From Pseudobdellovibrionaceae bacterium (lineage in GTDB: Bacteria > Bdellovibrionota > Bdellovibrionia > Bdellovibrionales > Bdellovibrionaceae), in contig JABWCN010000013.1 in assembly GCA_013359135.1 (NCBI GenBank), positions 1 to 64,000 on the forward strand: a DNA stretch of 64,000 bases, read 5' to 3'. A model generated the notes under the pieces. It saw only the letters and a list, made by a program, of their open reading frames with translations, was not told where the DNA came from and did no database searches. Made by a program: the position numbers and the translations under genes. Positions 1 to 8,682 of this stretch are shown piece after piece; positions within the stretch are counted from its first letter, which is position 1, and every line of letters begins with the position of its first letter.

Positions 1-203
1 TTCCAAGTTTAGAAACTGTTTTTAAAAATCAAGTCGCCCAAGAGAAATGGGGCTTCATTCAAAAAGATATGTCTAACGCTATGAACTTTTGGGAAGACAT
101 CACAAAGAAATACGAAGGAAAACCTAATAATGACGACAAGCAGATGCTTGAAATCAAACGTTTACTCAAAGAACTACAAAAAAAACTAAGTCACTTTGAC
201 TAA
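1..203 (+). CDS. C-terminal end of an unknown protein (cut by window edge)
   Basis: An open frame runs from position 3 to the TAA at 201-203, so the gene begins upstream of the window. The visible 66 residues are hydrophilic, rich in Lys, Glu and Asn, and end in a helix-like stretch (KRLLKELQKKLSHFD). There is no membrane segment or recognisable motif. It cannot be named from this fragment. The gap of 84 bases and the fresh ribosome-binding site before the next gene suggest the next gene is translated independently. Confidence 0.5.
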   Translation, partial: PSLETVFKNQVAQEKWGFIQKDMSNAMNFWEDITKKYEGKPNNDDKQMLEIKRLLKELQKKLSHFD

Positions 204-287
204 AGTAAGACACACTATGAACTTGATTTAAATGATTGTTTCCTGAGTTAATAATAACAACCTTGAAAATGACAAAGGAGCCAACTA

Positions 288-776
288 ATGTTCACAATGT
301 CCTTACCTTGGTGGGAATTCGTTGCTAGAGGTATTGCTGTTTATCTTTTCATATTGCTTTTACTTCGCATTGGTGGACGAAAGCAAGTTGGTCAACTATC
401 TCCTTTTGATTTTGTTCTACTATTAATCATCAGTAATTCAGTTCAAAACTCAATGAATGGTGGCGATAACTCCTTGATTGGTGGAATGCTGATAGCTCTT
501 TCACTTGTCGCTTGCAATTGGTTTTTGGGATATTTCAATTTAAAAAATCCTAGTTTTTCATATTTCTTAGAAGGAAAACCAGAAGTTTTCATACACAATG
601 GAAAACTATTCGAAGAAGTTCTAACAAAAGAAAATATTTCGCACGAGGAGCTTAGGGCCATTCTAAGAAAAAATGGCGTTCTTCATATAGAGGAAGTTCA
701 TTATGGAGTTATCGAATCTACAGGCGACATTAGTATTATCAAAAAGGACAAATTCAAGAATCCCTCTACCCATTAA
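288..776 (+). CDS. YetF/DUF421-like membrane protein
   Basis: This 162-residue protein has two or three N-terminal hydrophobic segments (about residues 12-27, 36-50 and 64-80). A soluble C-terminal domain follows (GKPEVFIHNGKL, then FEEVLTKENISHEELRAILR). This layout, and the phrase LRIGGRKQVGQLSPFDFVLL, are characteristic of the DUF421/YetF family of inner-membrane proteins, whose function is largely unknown. Family members are often longer, about 200 or more residues, so this is a short version. The ATG is preceded by AAAGGAG at a good spacing. A perfect hairpin begins at its stop codon. Family placement is firm; function is not known. Confidence 0.85.
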   Translation: MFTMSLPWWEFVARGIAVYLFILLLLRIGGRKQVGQLSPFDFVLLLIISNSVQNSMNGGDNSLIGGMLIALSLVACNWFLGYFNLKNPSFSYFLEGKPEVFIHNGKLFEEVLTKENISHEELRAILRKNGVLHIEEVHYGVIESTGDISIIKKDKFKNPSTH

Positions 777-817
777 TAGAAAGCCCACAATAATTTCTTT
801 TTATGGGCTTTCTATTA
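774..817. terminator. Perfect 14-bp hairpin between convergent genes
   Basis: TAATAGAAAGCCCA (774-787) pairs perfectly with TGGGCTTTCTATTA (804-817) around a 16-base loop that is T-rich. The left arm starts at the stop codon of the YetF-like gene, and the minus-strand peptidase gene ends at 827. The position between convergent genes suggests a bidirectional intrinsic terminator. Confidence 0.75.
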
Positions 818-826
818 GTATTTCAT

Positions 827-2947
827 CTATATCCCGAGATATCTAAAAAAAGCCTCAGAATTAGGTTTCCTACCCAAAAACTCGCTTAGTAATAAGGAAG
901 CTTCTTTAGTATTTCCTTTTTCTAAAATAGAAGTTCTGTATTTATAACCAACTTGTTTAGACAATAGATTTTTGCCTTGAAACTTGGTAAACATATCCAT
1001 AGCAAAAACATTTGACCATAAATAGCCATAATAACCAGCATCATAACCACCCATTATGTGTCCAAAAGTTGCTGGAAAATGAGTTTCAGGAAGTGGATCC
1101 ATACCAGTAAGGTCTTTATATATTTTTTTATAAGTCTCTGTCACATCTAAATCTTTAGCACTTTGGTGTAGTGTCAGATCAAAGATTCCAAAAATTAATT
1201 GACGAGTATTCATCCAACCAAGATTAAACTTTCTTGATTGTTGAAGTTTTTCAATCATTTCTTTAGGCATTGATTCAGAGGGTCTATCATACTTTTGCGT
1301 AATCATCTCTAAAATTTGAGGTTCCCAAACCCAATTCTCAAGCATCTGAGAAGGAGCCTCAACAAAATCCCAGGCCACATTCGAACCAGAAAGAGTGGCA
1401 TAATGTGAACGAGTCAAACTCATATGCATAATATGACCAAATTCATGAAATAATGTGTCTACTTCTTCATGGCTTAAAAGAGACGGTTTGCCTGGAACTG
1501 GCGGCGTCAAGTTAGCTACAATAGAAGAAATAGGGGCTAAATAAACACCATTAACTTTCCTACCCGTTCTTAATGGGAAGGCGGCCGCATGAGAATACTT
1601 TCCTTCACGTGGAAACATATCCGTATAAAAGTAGGCTAACAATTCTTTGGTTTTTTCATCTCTAACCTCAAACAAATTCACGCTAGGATGCCAAGTTATG
1701 GCATTCTCTACTTTGACAAAACGAACATTGAGAAGCGTCTCATAAATTTCAAACATTTTTTTCGTGACATAATCTGCTGGAAAATACTCACGTAAAACTT
1801 CCTCATCCAAAGAATATTTTCTTTTTCTTAACTGATTAGAGTAATAAGCTCCATCCCATGGATCTAGTTTAGTCGCATTGGGATTAGTTTCTTTTTTCAA
1901 AGCTAATAAATCTTTATAATCTTTATTATAAGACTTTCTTAATTTGTTTTTTAACCCCTGCAAAAACTCCCAAGCTGTTTTAGCATTTTTGGCCATCTTA
2001 TCATTTGTTTTGTAATCAGCCCAATGCTGAAAACCAATGATTGCAGCCGCTTGTCTTTTCAGAGAAATAGTCTTTTGCATTAACTCTGTATTTTTTTTGG
2101 CTTCTCTATTTTCATAGGCTGTAAGCATTTTTTTTCGCGCCTCAGGATTCACAGCATTTTCCATAAATGCTACATAATAAGTGGCTTTAGTAGAAATACC
2201 ATACTGATTATTTGGTAATTTTGTAAACAAAGCTCTTACGCTCTCGGGAACACCTTCCATCTCAGTTTCACTCATGACAGCCATATCATTATTATTATTC
2301 AAATTTGCATGAAATTGGGTTTGCAAATCAGAGATTTCTTTTCTTAGCTTTTTAAAAGCTTCTAACTTATCATCTGCTAACTCCAAACCATTCAGCTTAA
2401 ATGAACGCATAGTTTCACTAATCAAACGCTGCTCTTCCTGTCCCAACTTGTGGTTCTTATCCAACACCGCTTTTGCTTTTTTCAAAACTTGATATATATC
2501 TCGGCGAGAAAAAATTTCGATTAACTCTTGAGAAGACTGAGCTTCACAATCTTGAGAAACTTTTCTAACTTCTGGATCCTGAGAAACACTATACATAAAG
2601 GTTAAAGGCGATAGTTTATCCTGAAAATCAGCTGTTGCCGTTTCTAAAAATCCGAATGAGTTTGCAAAAGTCACCTCTGTATTTTTTTGCTGAACAAATT
2701 GGTTTAATTTATCTTTAAAGTTCTTAATTTCCTGCTCACAACTTGCTTTTAATTCAGCAGGTACATAACTGGCCTTGATTAACTCAACTCCTTGAGCTTG
2801 AACTTTGCGTTGCCCCAGAGCAAGACTTTGGTTTTCACTTTCTTTTATCTTGGAAGAACAAGAAAGTAATAATGATAAAACTAAACTTGATCCTATTCCA
2901 AAAGATAAAACTGACATAGCTCTCTTTTGTGGTGTTAATATTTTCAA
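827..2947 (-). CDS. M3-family metallopeptidase, lipoprotein (oligopeptidase-like)
   Basis: A 706-residue zinc metallopeptidase of the M3 (thimet oligopeptidase/Dcp/OpdA) family. The zinc motif HEFGH lies at residues 501-505, in the context DTLFHEFGHIMH. A downstream Glu in the segment VEAPSQMLENW supplies the third ligand, as in the family. The N-terminus has a hydrophobic stretch ending in LLLSC, a lipobox, so the enzyme is predicted to be lipid-anchored outside the cytoplasm, unlike cytoplasmic OpdA. It likely degrades short peptides in the periplasm. It is the last gene of a minus-strand run after gltX and cysS, 38 bases behind cysS, with GGAGG before the start. Confidence 0.9.
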   Translation of the reverse strand: MKILTPQKRAMSVLSFGIGSSLVLSLLLSCSSKIKESENQSLALGQRKVQAQGVELIKASYVPAELKASCEQEIKNFKDKLNQFVQQKNTEVTFANSFGFLETATADFQDKLSPLTFMYSVSQDPEVRKVSQDCEAQSSQELIEIFSRRDIYQVLKKAKAVLDKNHKLGQEEQRLISETMRSFKLNGLELADDKLEAFKKLRKEISDLQTQFHANLNNNNDMAVMSETEMEGVPESVRALFTKLPNNQYGISTKATYYVAFMENAVNPEARKKMLTAYENREAKKNTELMQKTISLKRQAAAIIGFQHWADYKTNDKMAKNAKTAWEFLQGLKNKLRKSYNKDYKDLLALKKETNPNATKLDPWDGAYYSNQLRKRKYSLDEEVLREYFPADYVTKKMFEIYETLLNVRFVKVENAITWHPSVNLFEVRDEKTKELLAYFYTDMFPREGKYSHAAAFPLRTGRKVNGVYLAPISSIVANLTPPVPGKPSLLSHEEVDTLFHEFGHIMHMSLTRSHYATLSGSNVAWDFVEAPSQMLENWVWEPQILEMITQKYDRPSESMPKEMIEKLQQSRKFNLGWMNTRQLIFGIFDLTLHQSAKDLDVTETYKKIYKDLTGMDPLPETHFPATFGHIMGGYDAGYYGYLWSNVFAMDMFTKFQGKNLLSKQVGYKYRTSILEKGNTKEASLLLSEFLGRKPNSEAFFRYLGI

Positions 2948-2985
2948 TTTCCCCTCCTAATGGGTTATTAATTTCAATTTAAGAC

Positions 2986-4443
2986 CTATTTGCTAACTTC
3001 CCAGTGAACTCCTTCTGGAGTATCGCTGATAGAAATGCCCATTTGATTTAATTTATCTCTTATTTCATCTGATTTCTTGAAATCTTTTTCCTGACGAGCT
3101 AGAGTTCTCTCGGCAATCCATTTCTTTACTAGCTCTACATCAATCGACTTCAGTTCTATTAGCCGTTGATCTAAAAAGGCTAAAAAGCCAGCTGGTTCTT
3201 CTTGAAACAGAGCTGTTAGGCTCCCCACCTTATGAAAATAGATTTGATACTGAAAACACTTTTCTTTAAGAGCTGGAGTTACTTTCAAACCTCGCTTAAC
3301 CGATTGATTGAAGTTTTTAACCACCTCATAGATTATTGCCATCATTTCAGCAGTATTAAAGTCATCACTAAGAACTTCAACTATCTTCTGCCACTGTGTT
3401 TTTAATTGAACGTCAGTTAATGGAGTTTCGGCATTTAAGGCGCTCACATCTGGACTATAAACTTTAGCAACTGCTAAACTTGAATATATTCTAGCTAGAC
3501 TTGAAATGCTGCGATCCACCGTTTCGTCACTGAAATCAGCAATAGTTCGGTAGTGAACAGAAAGAATGATAAATTTATATATTTCAGGGTGGTACCTTTC
3601 AATAAACTGTCGCAGAGATATGATATTCCCAAGTGACTTACTCATTTTCTGGCCAGAAAAATTTAACATCTGCCAATGCACCCAATATTTAACGAAAGAT
3701 TTATGCGAACACCCCTCGGACTGAGCCATTTCATTTTCATGATGTGGAAAAATCAAATCACTTCCCCCTCCATGAATATCAATCTGTTCACCAAATATTT
3801 TTTCAATCATGGCAGAGCATTCAATATGCCAACCTGGGCGTCCTCTTCCCCAAGGTGAATCCCAACTTGGCTCTCCTGGTTTAGCAGCTTTCCAAAGAGC
3901 AAAATCAAGTGGGTTACGTTTTTTTTCATCCACATCTACCCTAGCTCCAGCAATCAGTTCTTCAGTTTTTCTTCCACTCAGTTTTCCATAGCCTTTAAAT
4001 TTTTCTATGGAATAAAGGACGTCACCGTTTTGTTCATAAGCCATATTTTGTTCGATCAATTTCTGAACCATTGTAATAATGGCTTCCATACTTTCGGTCA
4101 CCTTAGGATTATAATCGTGACCTCTTAAGCCTAGTAATTCAAAGTCCCTTTTGTATTCCTCAATGAACTTCTCTGAAACCTCAAGAGATTTCATTCCAAG
4201 TTCATTCGCTTTTTTTATAATTTTATCATCAACATCAGTAAAATTAAGTGCGAACTTAACCTTATAACCAAGTATTTCTAAATAGTTTCTAATTAAATTA
4301 AAAACCACTGGTCCTCTAAAGTTACCAATATGAAGAAAATCATAAACAGTAGGGCCACACACGTACATATTTACCTGTGGTGGATGCAAAGGTTGAAAAA
4401 TTTCTTTCTGTCTACTTTGAGTGTTATAAATCTTTAGTTCCAC
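2986..4443 (-). CDS. cysS: Cysteinyl-tRNA synthetase
   Basis: A class I aminoacyl-tRNA synthetase that charges tRNA-Cys with cysteine. At 485 residues it has the usual family length. It shows the HIGN signature at residues 38-41, the KMSKS loop at 266-270, and the zinc-binding residues expected of CysRS: Cys29 in YVCGPTVYD, the Cys of HIECSAM, and the segment HHENEMAQSEGC. The gene overlaps the upstream gltX by 10 bases, indicating translational coupling. The C-terminal domain ends with the typical anticodon-binding helix region (KSDEIRDKLNQMGI). Confidence 0.97.
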   Translation of the reverse strand: MELKIYNTQSRQKEIFQPLHPPQVNMYVCGPTVYDFLHIGNFRGPVVFNLIRNYLEILGYKVKFALNFTDVDDKIIKKANELGMKSLEVSEKFIEEYKRDFELLGLRGHDYNPKVTESMEAIITMVQKLIEQNMAYEQNGDVLYSIEKFKGYGKLSGRKTEELIAGARVDVDEKKRNPLDFALWKAAKPGEPSWDSPWGRGRPGWHIECSAMIEKIFGEQIDIHGGGSDLIFPHHENEMAQSEGCSHKSFVKYWVHWQMLNFSGQKMSKSLGNIISLRQFIERYHPEIYKFIILSVHYRTIADFSDETVDRSISSLARIYSSLAVAKVYSPDVSALNAETPLTDVQLKTQWQKIVEVLSDDFNTAEMMAIIYEVVKNFNQSVKRGLKVTPALKEKCFQYQIYFHKVGSLTALFQEEPAGFLAFLDQRLIELKSIDVELVKKWIAERTLARQEKDFKKSDEIRDKLNQMGISISDTPEGVHWEVSK

Positions 4444-5933
4444 TGGCCATTAACCTTTGCTAAGGCAATTTCGGCTCTGTTAACTAGGGCCTTCTTCGTC
4501 ATCAATGGAATGATCGTTTTTAATTCTGTCCCATGAGGTTTACCTATAACTGCAACCCTCATTGGCATAAACAAGAACTTCCCTTTTGTTCCTGATTTCG
4601 TCTTAACCTCATCTTGAAGCTTTAAAAAACCTTCTTCTGTGATTTCTGAATCTACTGATGCCTCTAGGACATCCTTCCAAGCTTTTAGAACCGCTGGTGA
4701 ACTTGGCCAATCATAAACTTCCTTAGATTCAGCTTGGATTTGAAAATGCTTATCATCTAAAGTTTTAAATAGTTCAACAGCATCAACCAAAGTTTCCATA
4801 TAGGGTTTAAAAATTCTTAAGGCTTGATTTTGCCATTGTGGAGAACTAAAAAAAGCTACTTGATTTTTAACTAAAAAAGGTTCCACTAACTGCCATAAAT
4901 CGGTCTCATTCTTAGCTCTCAAATGTTGAGCATTGACCCACTTTAATTTTACCCGATCAAACACAGCACCAGAAGAATGCAAGCGATCTGTTGAAAATGA
5001 ATCCATCATTTCTTTTAAGCTTAGGACTTCTTTTTCTTCAGGATGAGACCAGCCCAATAAAGCAATAAAATTTAAAATAGCTTCAGGTAAATATCCTTCA
5101 TCTCTAAACTGATTACAACTGGTGGCGCCCTTACGTTTTGATAGTTTTTGTCGATCATCATCTAGAACTAGAGAGACATGCCCAAACTGAGGAGTCACCC
5201 AAGACATCGCCTCATAAATCATTAGTTGACGTAGTGTGTTTGACAAATGCTCTTCAGCCCTTAGTACATGAGAAATTTGCATCAAATGATCATCAACAAC
5301 ACAGCAAAAATTATAAACTGGCATTCCGTCAGATCGCAACAAAACAAAATCACCAACCATATCAGAAGGAAATCTAACTTCCCCACGAATCAAATCGTGC
5401 AAAACATAGTCTTTTTTTAAATTTTTAGTTTTAAATCTTACAACGGCTTTATCTCCCGCTTTTAGTTTTTCTTGAGCTTGAGCCAAAGACCAGTTTTCAT
5501 AAGGACTTTGTAAATGGTGCTGCCCACCTTCTGCCGTTACAGCAGCTTTTTGTTGTTCAATTTCAGCATCAGTTAAAAAACAATAATAAGCTAAACCTTT
5601 TTGTAAAAGTTCTTGAGCTACGGCTTGATATATTTTTTGCCTTGCCGACTGCTTGTAAGGACCAAAATCACCAATATCTTCTAGAGTCTTAGGGTTTGGA
5701 CCTTCTTCCCAAGTTAGCCCAAGCCATTGCATATCATCAATCACCATACGCAAAGACTCCATCGATGAGCGTGCTTCATCAGTATCTTCAACTCTTAAAA
5801 TAAAATCTCCGTGATTTTTTCTTGCGTAAAGAAAATTATAGAGCGCTGTTCTTGCTCCTCCCACATGGAGATAACCCGTTGGAGAGGGAGCGTAGCGGAC
5901 GCGAACCTTTTGAAAAGAACCTTGCTGAGTCAT
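4434..5933 (-). CDS. gltX: Glutamyl-tRNA synthetase
   Basis: A class I synthetase that charges tRNA with glutamate. From the ATG at 5933 the protein is 499 residues, with YAPSPTGYLHVGG (HVGG at 23-26) and KLSKR at 263-267. The frame is open 99 bases further upstream, but that extension is hydrophobic and unlike the family. The chosen ATG has an AAGGAA site at suitable spacing and begins just before the conserved VRVRYAPSPTG block. It is followed by cysS with a 10-base overlap. Whether it is discriminating or also makes Glu-tRNA-Gln cannot be told from these motifs. Confidence 0.96.
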   Translation of the reverse strand: MTQQGSFQKVRVRYAPSPTGYLHVGGARTALYNFLYARKNHGDFILRVEDTDEARSSMESLRMVIDDMQWLGLTWEEGPNPKTLEDIGDFGPYKQSARQKIYQAVAQELLQKGLAYYCFLTDAEIEQQKAAVTAEGGQHHLQSPYENWSLAQAQEKLKAGDKAVVRFKTKNLKKDYVLHDLIRGEVRFPSDMVGDFVLLRSDGMPVYNFCCVVDDHLMQISHVLRAEEHLSNTLRQLMIYEAMSWVTPQFGHVSLVLDDDRQKLSKRKGATSCNQFRDEGYLPEAILNFIALLGWSHPEEKEVLSLKEMMDSFSTDRLHSSGAVFDRVKLKWVNAQHLRAKNETDLWQLVEPFLVKNQVAFFSSPQWQNQALRIFKPYMETLVDAVELFKTLDDKHFQIQAESKEVYDWPSSPAVLKAWKDVLEASVDSEITEEGFLKLQDEVKTKSGTKGKFLFMPMRVAVIGKPHGTELKTIIPLMTKKALVNRAEIALAKVNGQWN

Positions 5934-6087
5934 ATTGAACGTATTCCTTCTTATCCTTAGTGTTTCCACCAAATCATAAGCAATATGGCAAAATTTACAA
6001 TTAAAAAAAGGTAAGAAAAAGCCTAGCAACAAAGCTTTGAAAAAAGAAAAGGGATCTAATAATAAAAATGCTAAATTAGAAAGAAAA

Positions 6088-6585
6088 CTATTTTTCGTTT
6101 AATCCAAAAATGCTCTTAAATTCATCCTCTTTGAACAAATCCTCTTCAGAGGTTGCCAAAGTCAATTCTTTAAGCAGTAAAGTTCGTGCCGTATCCAACA
6201 TTTTACGCTCACCAAAACTCAACTCTTTATCAACCTTAAGAACAAACAGATCACGTAAAACTTCCGCTATTTCATATACAGAACCTGTTTTGATTTTTTC
6301 CATATATTCACGATAACGTCGGTTCCAAGTCTGATTATCAATTTTAACATCTCGTTCCTTGAGAATACCAAGAACCTTGGAAGCTTCCTCTTTGCTAATA
6401 ATTGGTCTTAAACCTACAGATTTAACGTTGTCCCTAGGAATCATGATTTTCATACCAGTTTCAAGTATTTGGACCGAGTAAAATGTCTGTTTATTACCCA
6501 GAATTTCTTTAGTCTCAATAGATAGAATACGACCTACACCGTGACCAGGATAGACTGCATTTTCTCCAACTTTAAAACTGTTCAT
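6088..6585 (-). CDS. CarD-family transcriptional regulator
   Basis: A 165-residue protein beginning MNSFKVGENAVYPGHGVGRI, the start of the CarD/TRCF RNA-polymerase-interacting domain. The C-terminal part is the helical DNA-binding half (NRRYREYMEKIKTG, then ELSFGERKMLDTARTLLLKE). Such proteins bind the RNA polymerase beta subunit and stabilise open promoter complexes, often at rRNA promoters. The reading frame is open for 62 more codons upstream, but those residues look non-coding, and a sigma-70-like promoter at 6626-6654 lies inside them. The ATG at 6585, preceded by GAAGG, is therefore the likely start. Confidence 0.9.
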   Translation of the reverse strand: MNSFKVGENAVYPGHGVGRILSIETKEILGNKQTFYSVQILETGMKIMIPRDNVKSVGLRPIISKEEASKVLGILKERDVKIDNQTWNRRYREYMEKIKTGSVYEIAEVLRDLFVLKVDKELSFGERKMLDTARTLLLKELTLATSEEDLFKEDEFKSIFGLNEK

Positions 6586-6958
6586 GAAACCTTCTTTCAA
6601 AGAAAAGATCATTTGCCGGGAACCATTTATAGCATAATTGACACGTTTTATCAAACATAAGTGATAAAAAATGAAAACTTTACTCACCGGACCGTAAATC
6701 TGTCTAAGGATGTGACTCCATATCTTAAAACTGTCGTAAGCAGGACTACAATGAGGAACGTTTAAACCCAAACGATCTGCTTCAAACTACCTCACCATTA
6801 CAGCAACACAACTAAGAATGAATACTAACCTCAAGAGACAAACTTTTCATGCTGAGAGGTTTTTAATTCACACCGCGTGGTAAACACAAAAATAACTTCA
6901 CAGCCAATTTTTTTTAGCTAATGATTAACTGAACTGAATATTTAATTAAGGAGTTGTT
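6586..6958. other. Divergent intergenic region between the carD-like gene and exbB
   Basis: About 370 bases without a convincing gene. The left part holds the promoter and leader of the minus-strand CarD-like gene. The right part must hold the promoter of the plus-strand TonB operon. I see AT-rich stretches there but no unambiguous pair of hexamers. An AAGGAG ribosome-binding site at 6948-6953 serves the TTG start of exbB. I see no structured RNA. Confidence 0.5.
6626..6654 (-). promoter_or_regulatory. Sigma-70-like promoter of the carD-like gene
   Basis: Read on the minus strand, TTGATA (6654-6649) is followed after exactly 17 bases by TATAAA (6631-6626). Transcription would start near 6619, giving a leader of roughly 34 bases before the ATG at 6585. 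Both hexamers are one base from consensus. This supports the short start of the CarD-like gene. Confidence 0.6.
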
Positions 6959-7549
6959 TTGGAAACTGTTGTTCTGCTTACTGATATAATTGAAAAACTC
7001 ATTTTGTTTATAATGTTTAGCCTATCTGTGTGGTCTATTTCTATTATGCTCGATCGACGAAAAAAGCTCTCACAAGAAAGCGTTGATGAGGATTTTGAAG
7101 TCTTGAAAAAAGAACTCTCTGAACGAAACTTTTCAGGTGTTGAAAAAATTTGTTCTCAAGGCCACAGCTTTATTAAAAAAGCTATGACTCTTGTTTTTAA
7201 GTCTGGAAATAACCCAGAAGCGATTGATCGTGCTTTGATTTCATTTATCAAAGAAGAAAAAATGAACTTAGAAAAAGGCCTAGCTGTTCTAGCTACTCTC
7301 GGCGCCAATGCTCCTTTTATTGGACTGTTTGGTACTGTACTAGGAATTATCAGATCTTTTGCTTATCTTGGAAGCCAATCAGGTTCAGCAGCTGTTATGA
7401 GCGGTGTTTCCCAAGCTTTGTATGCAACTGCTCTTGGATTATTTGTGGCTATTCCAGCCGTGATTTCTTTTAATATTTTTTCAAAAAAAATTAAAGACCT
7501 TCAATCTAAAGCTGAATCACTTAAAGACTTATACGTTTCAAAATTATAA
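6959..7549 (+). CDS. exbB: ExbB/TolQ-type proton channel protein
   Basis: A 196-residue MotA/TolQ/ExbB-family inner-membrane protein. It has a first membrane segment at about residues 12-30, a cytoplasmic loop, and the conserved double-membrane core at the C-terminus (LATLGANAPFIGLFGTVLGII at about 111-131, then ALYATALGLFVAIPAV). ExbB and ExbD form the proton-driven motor that energises TonB. The start is TTG at 6959, supported by AAGGAG five bases upstream. It is the first gene of a run exbB-exbD-tonB-receptor-lipoprotein, so it is most likely an ExbB dedicated to that receptor rather than TolQ. Confidence 0.88.
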   Translation: METVVLLTDIIEKLILFIMFSLSVWSISIMLDRRKKLSQESVDEDFEVLKKELSERNFSGVEKICSQGHSFIKKAMTLVFKSGNNPEAIDRALISFIKEEKMNLEKGLAVLATLGANAPFIGLFGTVLGIIRSFAYLGSQSGSAAVMSGVSQALYATALGLFVAIPAVISFNIFSKKIKDLQSKAESLKDLYVSKL

Positions 7550-7577
7550 AACTAAATTTCAGAATGTAAGGAAAAAA

Positions 7578-7997
7578 ATGGCAGTTAGTACAAACGATTC
7601 AGAAAATGAAGGCCTTATTTCTTCTATCAATATTACTCCCTTTGTGGATGTCGTATTAGTGTTATTGGTGATTTTTATGGTCACAGCGCCAATGCTGGTT
7701 AAAGATATTCTTGAATTACGTTTACCAAAAACCCAATCAGGGGATGGACAAATGATGCAAACCTTGGGGATTGCGGTCAATAAAGACGGCAATATACTAC
7801 TTAATGGGCAGCTCACCGATGAGGTCGGACTAGCTCTTGTGACCAAGCAAACTTTATCAAAAAACTCTCAAGCGCAGGCTATCATCAGCGCCGATATTGA
7901 TGTTGCTTATGGTAAGGTAGTCAAAGTGATTGATATTCTAAAGACAGCTGGTTTAGAAAAATTTGCAGTACAAATTGAACGGGAAGAAAAAAAATAA
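7578..7997 (+). CDS. exbD: ExbD/TolR-type proton channel protein
   Basis: A 139-residue single-pass protein with the conserved segment INITPFVDVVLVLLVIFMV. Asp24 in this segment corresponds to the proton-carrying Asp of E. coli ExbD. A periplasmic domain follows (GIAVNKDGNILLNGQ, then AIISADIDVAYGKVVKVIDILKTAGLEKFAVQ) that is typical of the family. AAGGAA precedes the ATG. The gene follows exbB by 28 bases and precedes tonB, so it belongs to the TonB motor. Confidence 0.9.
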   Translation: MAVSTNDSENEGLISSINITPFVDVVLVLLVIFMVTAPMLVKDILELRLPKTQSGDGQMMQTLGIAVNKDGNILLNGQLTDEVGLALVTKQTLSKNSQAQAIISADIDVAYGKVVKVIDILKTAGLEKFAVQIEREEKK

Positions 7998-8025
7998 CTT
8001 CGTCTTAAAATGGATAAATGCTCAC

Positions 8026-8682
8026 GTGAATATTAAAAATTTTTTTAAACTACCTCTATCTCAATCTCTTATTGCACATTTGTTTTTTGTAGTTCTTTTT
8101 TTGTTTCTTTCCCTGAAGCCTAGAACTCAAAAAATTAAAATTGACTTTGAAGTATTCGAGGCCCCTAAAGTTGTTGAAAAAACTTTAAATCTGGAACCAC
8201 CTAAAGTAAACAAGGTAAAACCACCACCTCCAACTCCTGAAACCAAGCAAGTGTTTGGTGTTTCTAGAAAATCAATTACATCATCAGATATTTCAACAAA
8301 CACCGCTGAAGTCAAAACTGGAAATACCGTTGCCAAGGAGCAAGATACTCTAAAGTTAGATCCAACAGATCAAGACTCTATACCAATTCCAGCTGATGAG
8401 TATTTGGTCTCAAGTATGCCTGTCTTAATCTCTGAAGTCAGAATTCCCTATCCTGAAGAAGCCAAAAAGGCTGGAATCGAAGGTCCTGTTGTCTTAGAGC
8501 TACTTATTGATAACCAAGGGCGCGTCAGATCCGTAACACTTATCAAAGGCCCTGGTTTTGGTTTAAATGAGGCAGCTCTAGCTGCGATTAAAAATTTTAA
8601 GTTTCGCCCAGCTATGATGAAAGACCAATCTGTAGCGGTGAAAATCAAATACACTTATCGCTTTGTATTGGAGAACCGATGA
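8026..8682 (+). CDS. tonB: TonB-family energy transducer
   Basis: A single N-terminal membrane anchor (about residues 15-32) is followed by a Pro/Lys-rich linker (LEPPKVNKVKPPPPTPETK). The C-terminal TonB domain (YPEEAKKAGIEGPVVLELLI, then LNEAALAAIKNFKFRPAM) contacts the TonB box of receptors. The start is uncertain. GTG at 8026 gives 218 residues and no overlap with exbD. TTG at 7963 would overlap exbD by 35 bases. Neither has a strong ribosome-binding site. The stop overlaps the ATG of the receptor gene as ATGA, so the two are translationally coupled. Confidence 0.88.
   Translation: MNIKNFFKLPLSQSLIAHLFFVVLFLFLSLKPRTQKIKIDFEVFEAPKVVEKTLNLEPPKVNKVKPPPPTPETKQVFGVSRKSITSSDISTNTAEVKTGNTVAKEQDTLKLDPTDQDSIPIPADEYLVSSMPVLISEVRIPYPEEAKKAGIEGPVVLELLIDNQGRVRSVTLIKGPGFGLNEAALAAIKNFKFRPAMMKDQSVAVKIKYTYRFVLENR

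Noticed and set aside
5934-6032. In-frame extension of gltX
   Set aside because: It is hydrophobic and unlike GluRS, and the ATG at 5933 has AAGGAA upstream and starts just before the conserved VRVRYAPSPTG block.
6586-6771. In-frame N-terminal extension of the CarD-like gene
   Set aside because: The residues look non-coding, and a good promoter (TTGATA, 17 bases, TATAAA) lies within the extension. The ATG at 6585 has its own ribosome-binding site and starts the conserved domain.
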